Assembly (NCBI GenBank): GCA_024635465.1
Contig: JAGXIS010000089.1
Span: 1-6,996, forward strand
From: Bacteroidota bacterium
GTDB lineage: Bacteria; Bacteroidota; Rhodothermia; Balneolales; Balneolaceae
Reading direction: 5' to 3'
DNA: 6,996 nt
Positions 6,484 to 6,996 of the stretch are shown one piece after another (positions within the stretch are counted from its first letter, which is position 1; every line of letters starts with the position of its first letter). Position numbers and translations under genes: made by a program. Under the pieces are notes generated by a model. That model ran no database searches. It saw only the letters and a program-made list of their open reading frames with translations, and had not been told where the DNA came from.

Positions 6484-6996
6484 TTGGGAAAAGCGGACCT
6501 TCACATACATACTAAAGCCTCAGATGGAGTATTATCTGTTTCTGAACTCCTGGATAAAGTTGTTGAAAAAAAGTTAAAAACAGTCTCGATAACGGATCAC
6601 GACACTATTGACGGATATCTGGAAGCTCTAAAACCGGCAGCAGATTTGGGTGTTGAACTGATACCGGGTGTAGAACTTACCGTTCTATGGAATTCAATGG
6701 AAGTGCATCTCCTGGCATATGATTTTAATACTAAAGATGAGTCATTTTTATCAATGATTGCCAATCAGAAAATTGCCAGACGGTTGAGAATGAAAAAAAT
6801 CGTGGAAGTATTAAAAAAAGATGGAGTTGATATTGATTATGATGAGATACGGGCCGTTTCGGGCAATGGTAATGTTGGCCGTCCGCATGCAGCAATGGTT
6901 CTCATCAAAAAAGGATATGTCTCTTCTGTTCCTGAAGCATTCATTCGTTACCTGGCGTCTGAAAAAGTAAGAACGGTTGAAACGGAGTATATTAAG
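6484..6996 (+). CDS. PHP-domain phosphoesterase (YciV/RNase AM/TrpH-like), N-terminal part, TTG start
   Basis: 171 codons are open to the right edge; the family is usually about 270-300 residues, so the C-terminus lies outside the window. Numbering from the TTG at 6484, metal-binding PHP motifs are intact: ADLHIHTKASDG (4-15, with His7 and His9), SITDHDTIDG (35-44, with Asp38, His39 and Asp40), IPGVELT (60-66, with Glu64), His75 in VHLLAY, and GRPHAAMVL (132-140, with His135). Known relatives are metal-dependent 5'-3' exonucleases or 3',5'-nucleotide phosphatases acting on short RNA or pAp in the cytoplasm; which activity applies here is inference. No ATG lies upstream in frame: the frame is closed by TAA at 6469-6471, and only ATT codons (6475, 6481) and TTG 6484 precede the first motif. 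TTG gives MGKADLHIHT, a natural N-terminus for this family. It starts 4 bases after the protease stop, so it is probably in the same operon. Confidence 0.9.
   Translation, partial: MGKADLHIHTKASDGVLSVSELLDKVVEKKLKTVSITDHDTIDGYLEALKPAADLGVELIPGVELTVLWNSMEVHLLAYDFNTKDESFLSMIANQKIARRLRMKKIVEVLKKDGVDIDYDEIRAVSGNGNVGRPHAAMVLIKKGYVSSVPEAFIRYLASEKVRTVETEYIK

Noticed and set aside
1..6996. Defence system, phage, transposon, CRISPR or biosynthetic cluster.
   Set aside because: All five genes belong to recognised metabolic, cell-wall, protease or RNA/nucleotide-turnover families. No inverted or direct repeats, integrase, transposase or atypical composition was seen by eye.

Overview
The window is a compact block of five genes, all on the + strand and nearly gapless. 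It reads as ordinary chromosome rather than an accessory island. The most likely source is a bacterium of the Bacteroidota/Balneolota (FCB) group. The clues are moderately AT-rich DNA (judged by eye), no recognisable Shine-Dalgarno sequence before any of the starts, an exported protein whose signal peptide ends in Ala-Gln, and the architecture of the MltD-like and CtpA-like proteins. A Balneola/Rhodothermus-type organism fits best, but this is inference from style, not a database match.

Layout. (1) Positions 2-1045: the C-terminal part of a YtcJ/NfdA-type metal-dependent amidohydrolase, cut off by the left window edge. (2) Positions 1042-2730: glutamine-dependent NAD+ synthetase (nadE), overlapping gene 1 by four bases (ATGA). 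(3) A 62-104 base intergenic gap with a weak candidate promoter, the only sizeable gap in the window. (4) Positions 2835-4820: an exported MltD-type lytic transglycosylase with three LysM repeats. (5) Positions 4830-6479: a CtpA/Prc-type S41 carboxy-terminal processing protease with a PDZ domain. (6) Positions 6484-6996: the start of a PHP-domain phosphoesterase (YciV/RNase AM/TrpH-like). It begins at a TTG codon, so ATG-only gene finding misses it, and it is cut off by the right window edge.

Gene logic. Genes 1-2 form one translationally coupled pair. The MltD-like enzyme, the protease and the PHP protein are separated by only 9 and 4 bases and probably form a second operon. Pairing a peptidoglycan lytic enzyme with a CtpA/Prc protease is suggestive, because proteases of this family control the amount of cell-wall hydrolases in other Gram-negative bacteria. 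Here that link is only inferred.

I found no RNA genes, mobile elements, CRISPR array, tandem repeats or clear terminator. I did not find an undescribed system. The best items for follow-up are the TTG-start gene, the hydrolase-protease pair, and the diverged catalytic-domain motif of the transglycosylase.
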